Below, piece by piece: positions 33,960 through 43,384 of a stretch of DNA of 64,000 nucleotides (positions are counted from its first letter, which is position 1; the number at the start of each line of letters is the position of its first letter). The position numbers were made by a program, and so were the translations under genes. The DNA is from Cupriavidus consociatus. Lineage in GTDB: Bacteria > Pseudomonadota > Gammaproteobacteria > Burkholderiales > Burkholderiaceae. The stretch lies in the NCBI RefSeq assembly GCF_017814975.1, contig NZ_JAGIQA010000022.1, positions 1 to 64,000 of the forward strand, given 5' to 3'. Below the pieces are notes generated by a model. That model made no database searches, was not told where the DNA came from, and saw only the letters and a program-made list of their open reading frames with translations.

Positions 33960-34931
33960 TCAGTCCAGTTGTATGTTCATAGGTTTTATAATTTTCTCCC
34001 AGTTCTTAAGTTCAGATGAAACAAACATCGAGAATTCCGCCGGAGAATTCCCGACCGGCGTTGCTCCGAGCACGTTCAAAGCGTCTCTCATCGCTGGACT
34101 CCTGACTGCGGTGGCGACTGCGGCCCCCATTTTCTGCACCACCTCCTTCGGAGTACCTACCGGTGCAAAAATTCCATACCATGACACCATCGCAAACCCA
34201 GGAACCGAATCGGACAGCGGCGGAAGATCAGGCGCCAAGGGCGACTTCTGAGGCGACGTAACAGCCAATCCCCTGACACGCTTGTCTTTGATATACGGCA
34301 ATGCTTCGTTGATGGCGACAAAACTGGTTTGACCACCGATCACATCAATGATTGCCGGAATGCCACCGCGATATGGGACCATCGAAATCTTCAGACCAAG
34401 CTGTCGACTCAGCATTTCACAGACGAGATGAGAGCTTGTACCGGCCCCACTGGTACCGCACGTAACCTGCCCTGGACGAGTCCTGATGTCATCCAGCAAG
34501 TCCTTCATACTTTTGTACTTGGAGTTGCTTCCGACCGCAACGTAGTTCGGAATATTGACGAGCTGCGTGACGGGCGCCAGATCCCTCCTCAAATCAATCA
34601 ATTTGTTGCTGTAGAAGAATTCATTCAATATGTTTGCGAAGGAACCTAGCAGAAACGTATGGCCGTCTGGTCTCGCTCTGGCCACGTATTGAGAACCCAG
34701 CATCCCGCCTGCGCCTGGTCTGTTCTCGACGATTACCGGCTGCCCCAAAGAGTTTGCTAGTGCAGCGCCGACCTGGCGTGCTAGAGCATCAGCATTACCT
34801 CCTGCCGGAAATGGCGCGACCAGCGTTATCGGCTTCTCTGGCCATGCTGCATGCACGATTGAACTCGAAAGTACTGCGGTCGCAACCGCCAAGCCGATTA
34901 CCAGTCGGCGTATGCTGTACTTTTCTTTCAT
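33960..34931 (-). CDS. Bug/TctC-family periplasmic receptor
   Basis: 323-aa Bug protein with signal peptide ending at VHAAWPEKP. Family blocks: LVAPFPAGGNADALARQVG, VENRPGAGGMLGSQYVARARPDGH and MVPYRGGIPAIIDVIGGQ. AGGAGACAG ribosome site. It differs clearly from the other Bug proteins in the window and heads the operon with the divergent-type enolase and TauE exporter, so it probably binds a different ligand. The upstream 298-bp gap (34932-35229) shows no gene. Confidence 0.92.
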   Translation of the reverse strand: MKEKYSIRRLVIGLAVATAVLSSSIVHAAWPEKPITLVAPFPAGGNADALARQVGAALANSLGQPVIVENRPGAGGMLGSQYVARARPDGHTFLLGSFANILNEFFYSNKLIDLRRDLAPVTQLVNIPNYVAVGSNSKYKSMKDLLDDIRTRPGQVTCGTSGAGTSSHLVCEMLSRQLGLKISMVPYRGGIPAIIDVIGGQTSFVAINEALPYIKDKRVRGLAVTSPQKSPLAPDLPPLSDSVPGFAMVSWYGIFAPVGTPKEVVQKMGAAVATAVRSPAMRDALNVLGATPVGNSPAEFSMFVSSELKNWEKIIKPMNIQLD

Positions 34932-35229
34932 TGCTGTCTCCTCTTTGTTAGGGCCTTCTGTATTGTCGAAATAATCTCGAATGAGGCTTAGCCAGAATGG
35001 TAGGGAGCCAATTCAAAGGCGAGAAGCAAAAAATTCAGTCGCTGAGCATCGGAGTCTCTGACGCTCGTAGATGACGAGTTATGCACCGTATTTGAGCCGC
35101 GACGCATGGCGTTCTCTTGAGCTATTCTCAGAAAGAAATCAACGACATCGGATCTCCGTATCGTGCTAATGTTTCAGAGTGCCATCGACACATGTTGCGG
35201 CCCATACTTGCCAACCAGACACAATCATC

Positions 35230-35520
35230 ATGATCAAGGAAATCGCACAAATCACCATCAAACCTGGCACGGAACAGGAGTTCGAACAGGGCGTGAACCA
35301 GGCTAAACCACTGTTCCTTCGCTCACGCGGCTGCCATGGCGTGCAACTCTTCCGCTCGGTCGAGTCGTCGGAACAATACACGCTGGTAGTTGAGTGGGAG
35401 ACGTTGGAAGACCACATGGTCCACTTCCGCGAATCCTCGGAGTTCCAGCAGTGGCGCGCCCTCGTGGGTGGCTCCCTGGCCGCCCCCCCCAAGGTGCATC
35501 ATGTGTCGAAGGTTCTGTAA
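35230..35520 (+). CDS. Antibiotic biosynthesis monooxygenase-domain protein
   Basis: 96 aa from ATG 35230. The ABM ferredoxin-like fold is clear: IAQITIKPGTEQEFEQGV, then RSRGCHGVQLFRSVESSEQYTLVVEWETLEDHMVHFRES, then FQQWRALVGG. These small dimers include heme-degrading, quinol-oxidising and detoxifying enzymes, and many have no known function. No strong ribosome site is visible. It converges on a LysR gene. A direct role in the adjacent Bug-dehydrogenase module is not evident. Confidence 0.82.
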   Translation: MIKEIAQITIKPGTEQEFEQGVNQAKPLFLRSRGCHGVQLFRSVESSEQYTLVVEWETLEDHMVHFRESSEFQQWRALVGGSLAAPPKVHHVSKVL

Positions 35521-35624
35521 GCGCCTTTGATGGCGGCCGAGGATTGGGCTCTTCGATGTGTGCGTCACGTTTGGAGCGACGGCGCATTCGTCGGAGAATT
35601 TCGGCGTCGTCTCACTGCCGTTGA

Positions 35625-36506
35625 CTAGCGGCAGGGGAAGCAGCGGGCTCCGAACTCGCGGAAGTAGGCGAGCAGCACCTCAGTGACCTTGCTATCATTG
35701 TTACCCGCGCGTACAGCGAGACATACCTTTCGATGGACGCCCGGAAGCTCAACAAACCTTAGTCCGCCAAAATCCCAGTCGCGGCCGTGCAGCATCGGCA
35801 GGATGCTGACGCCGATTCCGTGCCGGACCACGGAAAGTACGGCGTCGTGCGAATCCAGCTCCATCGCCGGTCGCACAACAATACGGTGGCTATCCAGGAA
35901 CGCCTCAATCTGCCTGCCTACCCAGCTTCCGCGTTCAAAAGCGATGTAAGGGCTTGACTCGAGTACATGCGCAATGCCGCCGAACGGTTTGGTTGCACAT
36001 TGAACGAGTGCCAGCGGCTCAGCGTATAGATCATGGAGACGCAAGCTGGTCGGGGCGTACGTCGGGGGACAGGTGACGATGGCGGCATCAAGCAAGCCTG
36101 CCTCGACTTGCGAAACCAGTTCAGGAGACTTGTCTGCAGTAATTCGAGTCTCGAGGTCTGGGTATTCCGCACTCAGCCGCTTCAACACATCCGGCAGGCT
36201 GCCCGTGAGCGTACTCGTGATAACCCCTAGTGAAAGCTTACCTCGAAGCGAATGTGATGCATTGAGCGATGTCATCCTAGCCTGAAGGTCCAACATCTGC
36301 TGCGCGAGTGGTACTAATCGATATCCATTCACGTTCAGCGAGATCGAACGACCAGTCCGGACAAACAACTCGAGAGCCAGTTCGTCTTCCAGGTTCTTGA
36401 GTTGAACGCTCACTGCCGCCGGTGAAAGATGCACTGCATCGGCCGCCGCGGCAATGGTTCCATATTGGTGAAGCGCCAGGAAAGCGCGTAAAGAACGGCT
36501 TTGCAT
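35625..36506 (-). CDS. LysR-family regulator
   Basis: 293 aa from ATG 36506; a TTG one codon earlier is a possible start. The N-terminal winged helix (LRAFLALHQYGTIAAAADAVHLSPAAVSVQLKNLEDELALELFVRTGRSISL, about 6-58) and a LysR effector domain (GKLSLGVITSTLTGSLPDVLKRL from about 92) are present. On the minus strand upstream lie the Bug and SlcC-like genes reading toward it, 290 bp away, so it may belong to the same transcript direction and control that module. Confidence 0.92.
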   Translation of the reverse strand: MQSRSLRAFLALHQYGTIAAAADAVHLSPAAVSVQLKNLEDELALELFVRTGRSISLNVNGYRLVPLAQQMLDLQARMTSLNASHSLRGKLSLGVITSTLTGSLPDVLKRLSAEYPDLETRITADKSPELVSQVEAGLLDAAIVTCPPTYAPTSLRLHDLYAEPLALVQCATKPFGGIAHVLESSPYIAFERGSWVGRQIEAFLDSHRIVVRPAMELDSHDAVLSVVRHGIGVSILPMLHGRDWDFGGLRFVELPGVHRKVCLAVRAGNNDSKVTEVLLAYFREFGARCFPCR

Positions 36507-36795
36507 CAAGTGTTCTCATGGCCTCGGCACGGCGACAACTGCAAGACTGTCGAGGAGTGGGGATCGGCTCTACGGACCAACGCGGATGATATGCCGGCTA
36601 CTTCGGCGGCCTGACGGTAGCGACCAACCCGACTGTCGAACAGTCTTGCCTCGCACTCCGCATCATGGCGCTTACCCTTCAACGCGGTATGCAGCCCACC
36701 TCCCTCGCCCGGCCGAATTGCCGTAGTCGCGTGCATGCCTGCGCACGACCTGGCTCTTTCGAAGACCGAAAGCCTCCAGTGTGACTTTTGAACGG

Positions 36796-37815
36796 TCACT
36801 CCGGAGTAATGCCCGCCGACTCAATCACAGCACGCCAACGCTTGACCTCGCTGTTCCAGAACATGGCGAAATCACGTGGGCCGCGCGCGTCGACCCGGAA
36901 GCCCAGTTCGCGCGCCTTGTTAGCGACTTCTGGCGTCGCCATGATGCTCACGAGTTCTCCGCCCAGTCGCTGAACAACCGCGTCTGGCGTGCCACCTGGC
37001 ACCATAACGGCAGTCCACTGCTCAACGTTGAGTTTTGGCATGCCGGCCTCGGCGGTTGTCGGCACGTCCGGCACTTGCGGATTGCGCTGGCCACTCGCGA
37101 TGGCAATAGCACGCAGCTTTCCCGATTTCACAAACGGGAGCGACTCGGGAAAGTTGCTAAAGATCACGTCAAGCTGCCCCCCCATCAGGTCGGTTAGCGA
37201 TGGTGAACCTCCCTTATAGGGAACGTGCAGAATCTTTGTACCGTTCAGTTGATTGAACAATGCCAGCGACATATGCGACGGCGTCCCGACGCCGCTTGAC
37301 CCCGCGTTGAGCGACTTGGCCTTCGCTGCAGCGACCAGGTCCGCGAGCGAGCGAATCTTGCTATTGGTCGGCACGACGACCAGTATCGGGGTCCCCGCCA
37401 GCAAGGCAACGGGCTTGAGGTCCTTGTCGAAGTTCAGCTTCGACTTGCCGCGGAACAGCGTCGCGTTAACTGAGTGCGTCATATTCACTGCGAGCAGCGT
37501 GTTTCCATCGGCAGCCGCTCTGGCAGCCGATTCCGCCCCAAGCATTGCATTGGCACCAGGCTTGTTGTCAACGATGACGTTGACTTTCCAGCGCTCGCCT
37601 AGCTGCTGTGCGACAAGCCGCGCCATCACGTCTGTCAGCCCTGCGGGCGGAAAGGGAACAACGTATCGCAGTACGGCACCGGCCTTCGGGTAGTCGGTGG
37701 TCTGAGCCCATGCGGGCTGCACCGCTGAAACGGCGAGCCCGCAGGCCAGTGCGAGTACGGCTCTCCTCGTAATCGACCACTGTCCAGATGAAATGGGATG
37801 CTGCTTCGGGTTCAT
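36796..37815 (-). CDS. Bug/TctC-family periplasmic receptor, second SlcC-linked copy
   Basis: 339 aa from ATG 37815 (CAGGAGACC ribosome site); the longer open frame to 38022 would overlap the upstream gene and is rejected. The signal region contains a twin-arginine pair (SITRRAVLALACGLAVSAV) and ends at PAWAQ. Core blocks YVVPFPPAGLTDVMARLVAQQLGERW, GSSGVGTPSHMSLALFNQ and HVPYKGGSPSLTDLMGGQLDVIFSNFPESL match the Bug protein at 189-1193 far better than the others. It lies about 100 bp after an SlcC-like dehydrogenase, repeating the Bug-SlcC pairing. Confidence 0.93.
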   Translation of the reverse strand: MNPKQHPISSGQWSITRRAVLALACGLAVSAVQPAWAQTTDYPKAGAVLRYVVPFPPAGLTDVMARLVAQQLGERWKVNVIVDNKPGANAMLGAESAARAAADGNTLLAVNMTHSVNATLFRGKSKLNFDKDLKPVALLAGTPILVVVPTNSKIRSLADLVAAAKAKSLNAGSSGVGTPSHMSLALFNQLNGTKILHVPYKGGSPSLTDLMGGQLDVIFSNFPESLPFVKSGKLRAIAIASGQRNPQVPDVPTTAEAGMPKLNVEQWTAVMVPGGTPDAVVQRLGGELVSIMATPEVANKARELGFRVDARGPRDFAMFWNSEVKRWRAVIESAGITPE

Positions 37816-37916
37816 GCCTTGGTCTCCTGAGATGAGGGCCGCTTCGTTCATGACGTCAGCCCCTCTTTGCAATATCACTAAATCTGCTGCTGCCTTGGCG
37901 CGGGTCAGGATAGCTT

Positions 37917-38840
37917 TCAGGCAAGAACTTCCAGTACCTTTGCTGCAACCATACTGCTCACGCGTTCGTTCGATTCCGTCGTAAGCCCTGCGATGTGAGG
38001 CGTGAGGATGAGGTTGGGACAACCATCGAAATGCGGTGCGGCTTGCAGCGGCTCCTCTGCAAAGACGTCGAGCGCTGCACCACCGAGTTGGCCGTTTCGA
38101 AGTGCGACCGAGACCGCGTGTTCGTCCACGATGCCGCCGCGCGCCGTATTCACCAGCACCGCGCCCTTCTTCATTGTCGCGATGCGGCGTTCGTCGATGA
38201 AGTTGCGCGTGGATTCTACCAGCGGTATATGCAAACTCACCACGTCGGCCTGCGCCAACAGTCCGTCAAGTGTCGACGGTGTGACGCCGAGTTCCGAGAA
38301 GGCCGCGTCGCTGTCGGTCAGGGCGGGGTCGAAAGCAATCACTTGCATGCCCAGCGCCTTGGCGAGTTTTGCGCTCAACTGACCAATCGACCCGTAGCCG
38401 ACCAGTCCAAGGGTCTTTCCGGCGAGTTCCCGCCCTTGCGACAAAGCGCTTCGTGGCCATCGCCCGGCAGCGACCTCTCCGCTGGAGGCATAGGCGCCGC
38501 GAAGCAACAACATCGCCGTCGCAATCACGTACTCCGCCACGCTGTGAGCATTGGCCCCCGTGGCAGGGATCACGCGTATTTCACGCGTCTGGCACGCGTC
38601 CACATCGATGTTATCCAGCCCGACGCCGAGTCGACCCACCACCTTGCAGCGCGTAAGCGCCGCAAGCAGTTCACCACGCACTTGCGTGCGATTACGCACG
38701 ATGATCGCGTCGCACTTCGGCGCCTCCTGCAGCAGGCGCGGCAGGTCATCGACAAGTTGCGGGTCATAGGTTACCTCGTGGCTGTCTCGGAGCCCCTGGA
38801 CTGCAGGCGCGTCCATGAATTCAGTGACGAGGATCTTCAT
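37917..38840 (-). CDS. D-isomer-specific 2-hydroxyacid dehydrogenase, SlcC-like paralogue
   Basis: 307 aa. The NAD motif GYGSIG is at 148-153, and the catalytic Arg234 (TARGG), Glu263 (AEEP) and His282 (TPHIAG) are present. The substrate loop IVRNRTQV and the VVGRLGVGLDNIDV segment are shared with slcC at 2273-3211, and the two are paralogues by eye. Neither a ComC-like enzyme nor a SuyAB lyase is near, so it either feeds sulfopyruvate into the first cluster's enzymes or handles another (S)-hydroxyacid. It reads in the same direction as the Bug gene just downstream. Confidence 0.9.
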   Translation of the reverse strand: MKILVTEFMDAPAVQGLRDSHEVTYDPQLVDDLPRLLQEAPKCDAIIVRNRTQVRGELLAALTRCKVVGRLGVGLDNIDVDACQTREIRVIPATGANAHSVAEYVIATAMLLLRGAYASSGEVAAGRWPRSALSQGRELAGKTLGLVGYGSIGQLSAKLAKALGMQVIAFDPALTDSDAAFSELGVTPSTLDGLLAQADVVSLHIPLVESTRNFIDERRIATMKKGAVLVNTARGGIVDEHAVSVALRNGQLGGAALDVFAEEPLQAAPHFDGCPNLILTPHIAGLTTESNERVSSMVAAKVLEVLA

Positions 38841-39273
38841 TGTCTTCTCCTGTGGCTTTTCTAGGTTCGTGTGGTCGACGCTCCCCTTTCTTCAGAGCGG
38901 TCCGGCCGTCGATCGAGATATCTCGGCGGGGTGTCGCGCTATGCACGATGAAATCACCGCGAGCACATAGTCATTCCCGTGTCCTCACCGCAACAGTGAA
39001 ACCGCTCTGACGATGGGCGCTCGCACTACTTCGACGTCGACTTGAGCTAGATTCTTTGCCGAATTTCTTCCGCAGACAAACGAGATAAAGTGTCTTACCT
39101 TGAAAGATAAACTTTATCGGTGCAGTCGAACCATCGCCTGCTCTCAGAACGGTTCGATGGTCGAACTTCTTGTCGCTCCTTCGAAAGCGACGCTCGGCCT
39201 TCGGAGTATTAGCCATGACAGCCAACGGCCTTGCCTCGAACTCGACGGCAGCGCTTCACGTTGACGCAGCCGC
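38841..39273. other. Intergenic region upstream of the SlcC-like gene
   Basis: No gene supported; an 84-codon minus-strand frame has poor protein character. An 8-bp inverted pair GATAAAGT (39084-39091) and ACTTTATC (39111-39118) lies here, about 245 bp upstream of the dehydrogenase. Confidence 0.4.
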
Positions 39274-40515
39274 TTAACGCGGCAAACCTGCACCTCGTGA
39301 CGCCGACGCAAAGCCCATCAGCCCGAGTACCGGACCAGGTATCAAGAGCCACGTCGCATCGAGTCCGATGTGCCCGAGCAGAGCGGTTGTTGCTGCGATC
39401 GACACGACAGTGATTGCGAAACCGATGGAGTTCTGGATAGCAAGCGCACTTCCCACCAGGTCGCGCGGGCAGGCCTTTGCGGCCAGGGCCGAAAATTGGG
39501 GGGAATCGGCGACGACCGAGCCTCCCCAAAGAATCAGCAGAACCACGATAGCGTCGGCCGGAAGGTGGCGCCAGCCGATCGCAAACGTCAACGCACACAG
39601 TCCGGACATGGCCAGCGCGCCAACGGCGACCTTCGCGCTTCCGATATACCGCGACAACGTACCGCCGATTACGGATCCTAGCGCGCCAACGCCGATCACG
39701 CAAAATGAGAGGCCGGATATCCCAAGGGACGGGAATCGCGTCATGAGCGAGGTCTGGGCGACGAGCAGCGGCACGGCGGTCCAGAACGTGTAAAGCTCCC
39801 ACATATGTCCGAAATACCCGAGCGTTGCTGCCCGGAACGGACGCATCCGGAACGCGCCGAGGACAGACGGCGACGGTTTCGCCGCTGTGACGGATGGGGT
39901 TCTGGTGATTGCATGCGGCCCGTCTCCCAGTGCTGCGATCAGAACCGCGCCGATGAGTGCGAGCACTGACGAGGCAGTGATAATCCACTGCCAGGGAAAG
40001 CCCGCCCCCATTACGCGCATCGCGTGCGGTAGTGCGGTTCCGAGCGTTAGCATCGCAACGAGCTGCGCCAGTGCCTGACCGGTTCGCTCCGGCGCCCAGC
40101 CGACAATCAACTTCATTCCCATCGGGTAGATGCCTGCCAGGCACACACCGACCCCGAATCGGAAAATTGCACCGCTGACGAGTCCCGTCGACAACCATGC
40201 AAAGCCAACGTTGAACAAAGCGCCAAGGATTGCGCTACAGACGAAAATCTTGCTGGCGCGGAAGCGGTCAGCTCCCCCACTCAACGAGATCGCCAATGTG
40301 CCAAGAATGAATCCAAGTTGCACTGCATTCGTCAGCCAGCCAATATCGGCAGCACTGGCGTGCCAGGTGCGCATCAGATCGGCCGCCGTGCTGTTAGCAC
40401 TGAACCACAATGCTGTGCCAAAGAGCTGTGCGATGGCGATTGTGGCCACCGGCCCAGGGACGTTGACGAGCAGCCTCCGAAGTCCGGTTTGGTTCACTGT
40501 TGCGCTTGTATTCAT
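39274..40515 (-). CDS. MFS transporter
   Basis: 413-aa major facilitator with strongly hydrophobic segments across its length. It differs from the paired MFS at 28821 and 44112: the N-terminus reads VATIAIAQLFGTALWFSANSTAADLMRTWHASAADIGWLTNAVQLGFILGTLAISLSGGADRFRASKIF, typical of NarK/organic-anion-like MFS. No clear ribosome site. Upstream of and co-directional with the SlcC-like/Bug pair but 430 bp away. Substrate unknown. Confidence 0.9.
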   Translation of the reverse strand: MNTSATVNQTGLRRLLVNVPGPVATIAIAQLFGTALWFSANSTAADLMRTWHASAADIGWLTNAVQLGFILGTLAISLSGGADRFRASKIFVCSAILGALFNVGFAWLSTGLVSGAIFRFGVGVCLAGIYPMGMKLIVGWAPERTGQALAQLVAMLTLGTALPHAMRVMGAGFPWQWIITASSVLALIGAVLIAALGDGPHAITRTPSVTAAKPSPSVLGAFRMRPFRAATLGYFGHMWELYTFWTAVPLLVAQTSLMTRFPSLGISGLSFCVIGVGALGSVIGGTLSRYIGSAKVAVGALAMSGLCALTFAIGWRHLPADAIVVLLILWGGSVVADSPQFSALAAKACPRDLVGSALAIQNSIGFAITVVSIAATTALLGHIGLDATWLLIPGPVLGLMGFASASRGAGLPR

Positions 40516-40672
40516 CTGGTTTGCTGGCGCGCTCGGCGGATGTGCGCCGATAGGTCGGATGCGGCTCCAGGTGCAGGGACTGGCTTAGAGTCCGCCCCGG
40601 AGCCCTGCTTTCCCGATTTGGGATTACTTCGAGCGTGGCTGGCAGCAGGCGGCGACGCCTTGCCAAGCTGCC

Positions 40673-41995
40673 TCACACGGTGGCGATTTGATTCAACCAG
40701 TGGGAGTCACGCGGTGACGGACGACGATGAAGTCTTTCATCAAGCAGTGCGCGAGCCTTGCCAGCCTCGCCGCAGCGCAACAGTGAAACAAGAAGCGTGT
40801 CTTCCACAATCTCTCGTTGAGCGCCACTGCCACCGATCCGCACAGCTTCATGTGCGACGGGTTCAAGAATCGCCGCGCACTGGACATAATCCTCTTCGGC
40901 AAAGGCGAGAGTTGCCCGACAAATTGCAGGTACGACCGGGCCCGCCGGCAGGTTGCCTGCGTCGACTAGCGTGGCAAGCGCATCAACCCGCTGGTCAAGT
41001 GCGGCTTTGTCTCCCGTTGCGGCTGCAATAATAGCCATGTGGACATCCGCAAATGGGAAGCCCGCCTGCTTGAAATATCCTGACGCGTACTTGGCGGCGT
41101 CCTCCCATAGACCTTCGGGCACGACATGGCCGTATGCCTGCATACGCCATAGGAACGACGATGTGTCGCTCACGACATTGATGGGTACCCCGGTCGCAAC
41201 CGGAGGCGCGACATTCTCGTTGTAAAGGGCGAGCGCCCGGTCGGTATTCCCGCGTTCCAGCGCGATGAGCGCCGCGTGCCACGCGATGTGGTTATGGAGG
41301 ACGCCGCTTCGGTCGTATTCCGGCAGCCAGCCATTGATGACCGCTTCCGCATCATCTCCGGCACCGGCCTCATACAAGACGTGCGCGACCGCATGCACCG
41401 CGTTCACGTTATGCCGACGCAATTCAAGCGCACGCTCGGTCAGCGAGCGCCCGAGCTTAATATTTCCGTTTTCGCCATGGGACCAACCTCGATATGTCAT
41501 GAACCACCAATCATCGACCTCGAAGTGTTTTGCGTTGCGCTCGCAAAGATCCACTCGCGCCTGATCGTGGTCCGCCATTCCGGAGAACGCCAGCAGGCCG
41601 AACGCGCCGAGTAGCAGCGACATGATGACGATGTCGCGCGGCCATTTGTCGGTGTGTGCCAGTGCTCCGGCACGCGCCTTAGCAGCGTCGCCGTTGATGA
41701 CAAAAGCAAGAACCTCCACGTGGCTCCTCTCTCGTTCAGTCCCACGGCGTGCTACGAGTTCCTGCGCCATTGCGATCTTCACGCGAGCTTCGGCGAGTTC
41801 TGCACGGATCGCATGGAAGCGCGCACGCGCGGCATAAGCGAGAGCAAAGTCCGGGTCTGCAGCGATCGCCTCGTCTAGCATCTGCGCGGTACCAGGCCAC
41901 AACGATAGAAGCAAATCGACCCCCGCACGATAGCGTTCGGCGGCAAGATCAGAGCTGGTCGAGAGAGGAAGGCTATAGCGGTCGAAGCGTGACAT
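40673..41995 (-). CDS. TTC38-like tetratricopeptide-repeat protein
   Basis: 440 aa from ATG 41995; a longer start at 42058 has no better support. Helical repeats run through the sequence (LDEAIAADPDFALAYAARARFHAI near 40-63, HNVNAVHAVAHVLYEAGAGDDAEAVINGWL near 200, HNHIAWHAALIALERGNTDRALALYNENV near 235). The HAVAHVLYE and HNHIAWH pieces are hallmarks of the TTC38 family, found from bacteria to animals with no settled function. It lies downstream of the amine oxidase-cupin pair on the same strand and may be part of that unit. Confidence 0.88.
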   Translation of the reverse strand: MSRFDRYSLPLSTSSDLAAERYRAGVDLLLSLWPGTAQMLDEAIAADPDFALAYAARARFHAIRAELAEARVKIAMAQELVARRGTERERSHVEVLAFVINGDAAKARAGALAHTDKWPRDIVIMSLLLGAFGLLAFSGMADHDQARVDLCERNAKHFEVDDWWFMTYRGWSHGENGNIKLGRSLTERALELRRHNVNAVHAVAHVLYEAGAGDDAEAVINGWLPEYDRSGVLHNHIAWHAALIALERGNTDRALALYNENVAPPVATGVPINVVSDTSSFLWRMQAYGHVVPEGLWEDAAKYASGYFKQAGFPFADVHMAIIAAATGDKAALDQRVDALATLVDAGNLPAGPVVPAICRATLAFAEEDYVQCAAILEPVAHEAVRIGGSGAQREIVEDTLLVSLLRCGEAGKARALLDERLHRRPSPRDSHWLNQIATV

Positions 41996-42239
41996 GAGAC
42001 GAGTTACTCCAGTGGAATTTGTTAAGCTTACGAGGCGTGCCGATCGGCAATTTCCCATGCGCCGGAAAACGCTGGATCTCGATCATTAAGGCAAATTCGT
42101 GCTCCGACGAATGGGCAAAGAGGTCTGTAACATACACCAATTGGGGCTGCATTAACGCCGGAGACAATCACAACAGCCCCCGGGGGTGAAGGTCGCCGAG
42201 CCGCTCGATGTGCGTGCGTCATTCGCTCCGAGGCCGTAT

Positions 42240-43382
42240 TCATTGTGAGATCCGCCCTCTTTCGGCATATGCGGGTAACGCCTGTAGACCTAGATCCACA
42301 GCCTCGACGGCGCCGGCAACGTAGCCGGAAAACCGCGGCGACCACTCGCTAGCGATACCCGTCAGGCGGCCGCTCCACGGGCCAGATGTGGCCGTAGCGA
42401 CCGGAATCTCCCCGTGGTGACCCGTGCTATGCAGGTCGGCACCTGTGGCGGTGTAACGATCCTGTGCCCAGTCCTTGATGATGTCGAGCCGAGGTGTCGC
42501 CGCTTGCGTCCCAAACAGTCGCTTGAGTTGCGCCCGGCAATGCGCACGAAGCACGTCCTCCGGCACGCGCTTTCGCACCTCCGCCGGCAACCCGAAGAAC
42601 CCGAACAACGCCGCGCTACCATCTGGCATGGACGCATCGTGGATTTCACCGAGCGGTCCATACGCGCTCCGGCCCTCACCCGACAAACCGTCCTCGCGCC
42701 AGAACGGTACGTCGAATATGGCGACGTACTTGGCGTGAGGTGCCATCCATGTTGCCGTATTGCGCCACTGCCGGGCCACCATCTGCGGCAGCGATGGCGT
42801 GAACTCAATCATGCTTTCTGCGAGGCGCGGCGGAACTGCCAGCAGCACCCGCTCGACGCGCCAAGTCGTTGCACCGCCTGCAGCGTCCAAGCTCTGCAAC
42901 TCGACATGATCGTCCACGCGATGAATTTTCTCCACCCTCTGACCGGTCAAGACGCGTGTCACATCCAGGCGGCGGTGTAGCGCATCAATCATCGCGCTCA
43001 TTCCCCCCACCAGGCGCATTGCTGCTGGCGAATTTACGTATCCACGCATCCGTTCCGGCGGCGCACCGGACGAGCGCTCGACCATCATGTCGCCCACTTC
43101 GTGCTGCGCGAAGGACGCCAAGTCCAAGTCCCGAACAAGGCGATCTAGCTGCGGCTGTAGCGCGGGCCAAAACCAGGTCGGCCCCAAGTCAAAGCGATCA
43201 ATATCCGGCAGGCCGCTCGAGACGCTCGGAGTCGGATGCCCCAACGTGGAAGCTATGCGTCCCCCGAGCGTATCGCGGGCCTCAAGTACCACGTAGTCCT
43301 TGATGCCCTTTTCCTCCAGCAGGAAAGCGGCATAGAGACCGCTCAATCCTCCCCCCACAATTGCGATGTGCGCCGTCTGCAT
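42240..43382 (-). CDS. FAD-dependent flavin monoamine oxidase family protein
   Basis: 380 aa from ATG 43382, which lies 2 bases after the cupin stop (translational coupling); the longer open frame upstream is a shadow. The N-terminal dinucleotide motif IVGGGLSGLYAAFLLEEKG and the following VLEARDTLGGRI are typical of amine oxidases. The C-terminal substrate/FAD region contains WSGRLTGIASEWSPRFSGYVAGAVEAVDLG. The chain is shorter than most monoamine oxidases (about 450 aa). It may oxidise an amine to an aldehyde with peroxide; the coupled cupin suggests one pathway. Substrate unknown. Confidence 0.88.
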   Translation of the reverse strand: MQTAHIAIVGGGLSGLYAAFLLEEKGIKDYVVLEARDTLGGRIASTLGHPTPSVSSGLPDIDRFDLGPTWFWPALQPQLDRLVRDLDLASFAQHEVGDMMVERSSGAPPERMRGYVNSPAAMRLVGGMSAMIDALHRRLDVTRVLTGQRVEKIHRVDDHVELQSLDAAGGATTWRVERVLLAVPPRLAESMIEFTPSLPQMVARQWRNTATWMAPHAKYVAIFDVPFWREDGLSGEGRSAYGPLGEIHDASMPDGSAALFGFFGLPAEVRKRVPEDVLRAHCRAQLKRLFGTQAATPRLDIIKDWAQDRYTATGADLHSTGHHGEIPVATATSGPWSGRLTGIASEWSPRFSGYVAGAVEAVDLGLQALPAYAERGRISQ

Positions 43383-43384
43383 GC

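Noticed and set aside
37816..38022. Longer N-terminus for the Bug gene at 36796
   Set aside because: It would overlap the upstream dehydrogenase, and the internal ATG at 37815 has a strong ribosome site and a proper signal peptide.
38971..39225. 84-codon minus-strand frame upstream of the SlcC-like gene
   Set aside because: Low-complexity Arg/Ser-rich text with no recognisable fold and no ribosome site; more likely intergenic.
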